Position numbers and translations under genes: made by a program. Source: Acetobacteraceae bacterium (lineage in GTDB: Bacteria > Pseudomonadota > Alphaproteobacteria > Acetobacterales > Acetobacteraceae). Taken from it: DNA of 6,934 nucleotides. Where the stretch lies: the NCBI GenBank assembly GCA_947462945.1, contig CANHTE010000063.1, positions 1 to 6,934 of the forward strand. Reading direction: 5' to 3'. Shown piece after piece: positions 6,923 to 6,934 of this stretch; within the stretch, counting starts at the first letter, position 1; the number at the start of each line of letters is the position of its first letter. Below the pieces are notes generated by a model. That model searched no databases and was not told where the DNA came from. It saw nothing but the letters and a program-made list of their open reading frames with translations.

Positions 6923-6934
6923 GCCCAGGCCAAG

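Noticed and set aside
1..6934. Novel defence, mobile or biosynthetic system
   Set aside because: All five genes belong to known housekeeping families, intergenic space is minimal, and I saw no direct-repeat arrays, transposase or integrase motifs, tRNA-like sequence or shift in base composition that would mark an accessory island.

Overview
The window is GC-rich, densely packed bacterial chromosome holding five protein-coding genes and almost no free space. The SecA sequence (alpha/gamma-type SecA with a C-terminal zinc motif), the high GC content, and a parvulin-argJ gene pair facing secA all point to an alphaproteobacterium. Rhodospirillales, perhaps Acetobacteraceae, is my best inference from recall of similar gene orders, not something proven here.

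Layout from left to right. Positions 1-90 hold a strong GC-rich hairpin followed by a T-run, probably a bidirectional terminator, plus about 40 bases from beyond the window. A four-gene minus-strand cluster then runs leftward from about 4032 to 91. In transcription order it is a secreted parvulin-type peptidyl-prolyl isomerase, argJ (glutamate N-acetyltransferase of arginine biosynthesis), a GNAT acetyltransferase fused to a MutT-type Nudix hydrolase, and a stand-alone CinA-like MoCF/molybdopterin-binding domain protein. The junctions are 3 bp apart, 20 bp overlapping, and 41 bp apart (or a 4-bp overlap, depending on the start chosen), so this is very probably one operon. Positions 4033-4195 form a 163-bp divergent promoter region. 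From 4196 to 6922, on the plus strand, lies a complete secA, the motor ATPase of the Sec translocase.

Functionally, SecA drives preproteins through SecYEG, and the divergently transcribed parvulin has its own Sec-type signal peptide, so it should act on proteins that have just emerged in the periplasm. The other three genes (arginine biosynthesis, nucleotide-pool or coenzyme housekeeping, and a pterin-binding-fold protein) have no obvious mechanistic link to secretion and look like co-transcribed housekeeping genes.

I see no mobile element, CRISPR array, tRNA, rRNA or new multi-gene system. The points most worth a second look are the single-chain GNAT-Nudix fusion, the hairpin and distant ribosome-binding site in the secA leader, and the AT-rich palindromic junction between argJ and the fusion gene. 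Long open frames antisense to argJ, the parvulin and secA are judged to be by-products of high-GC codon usage.
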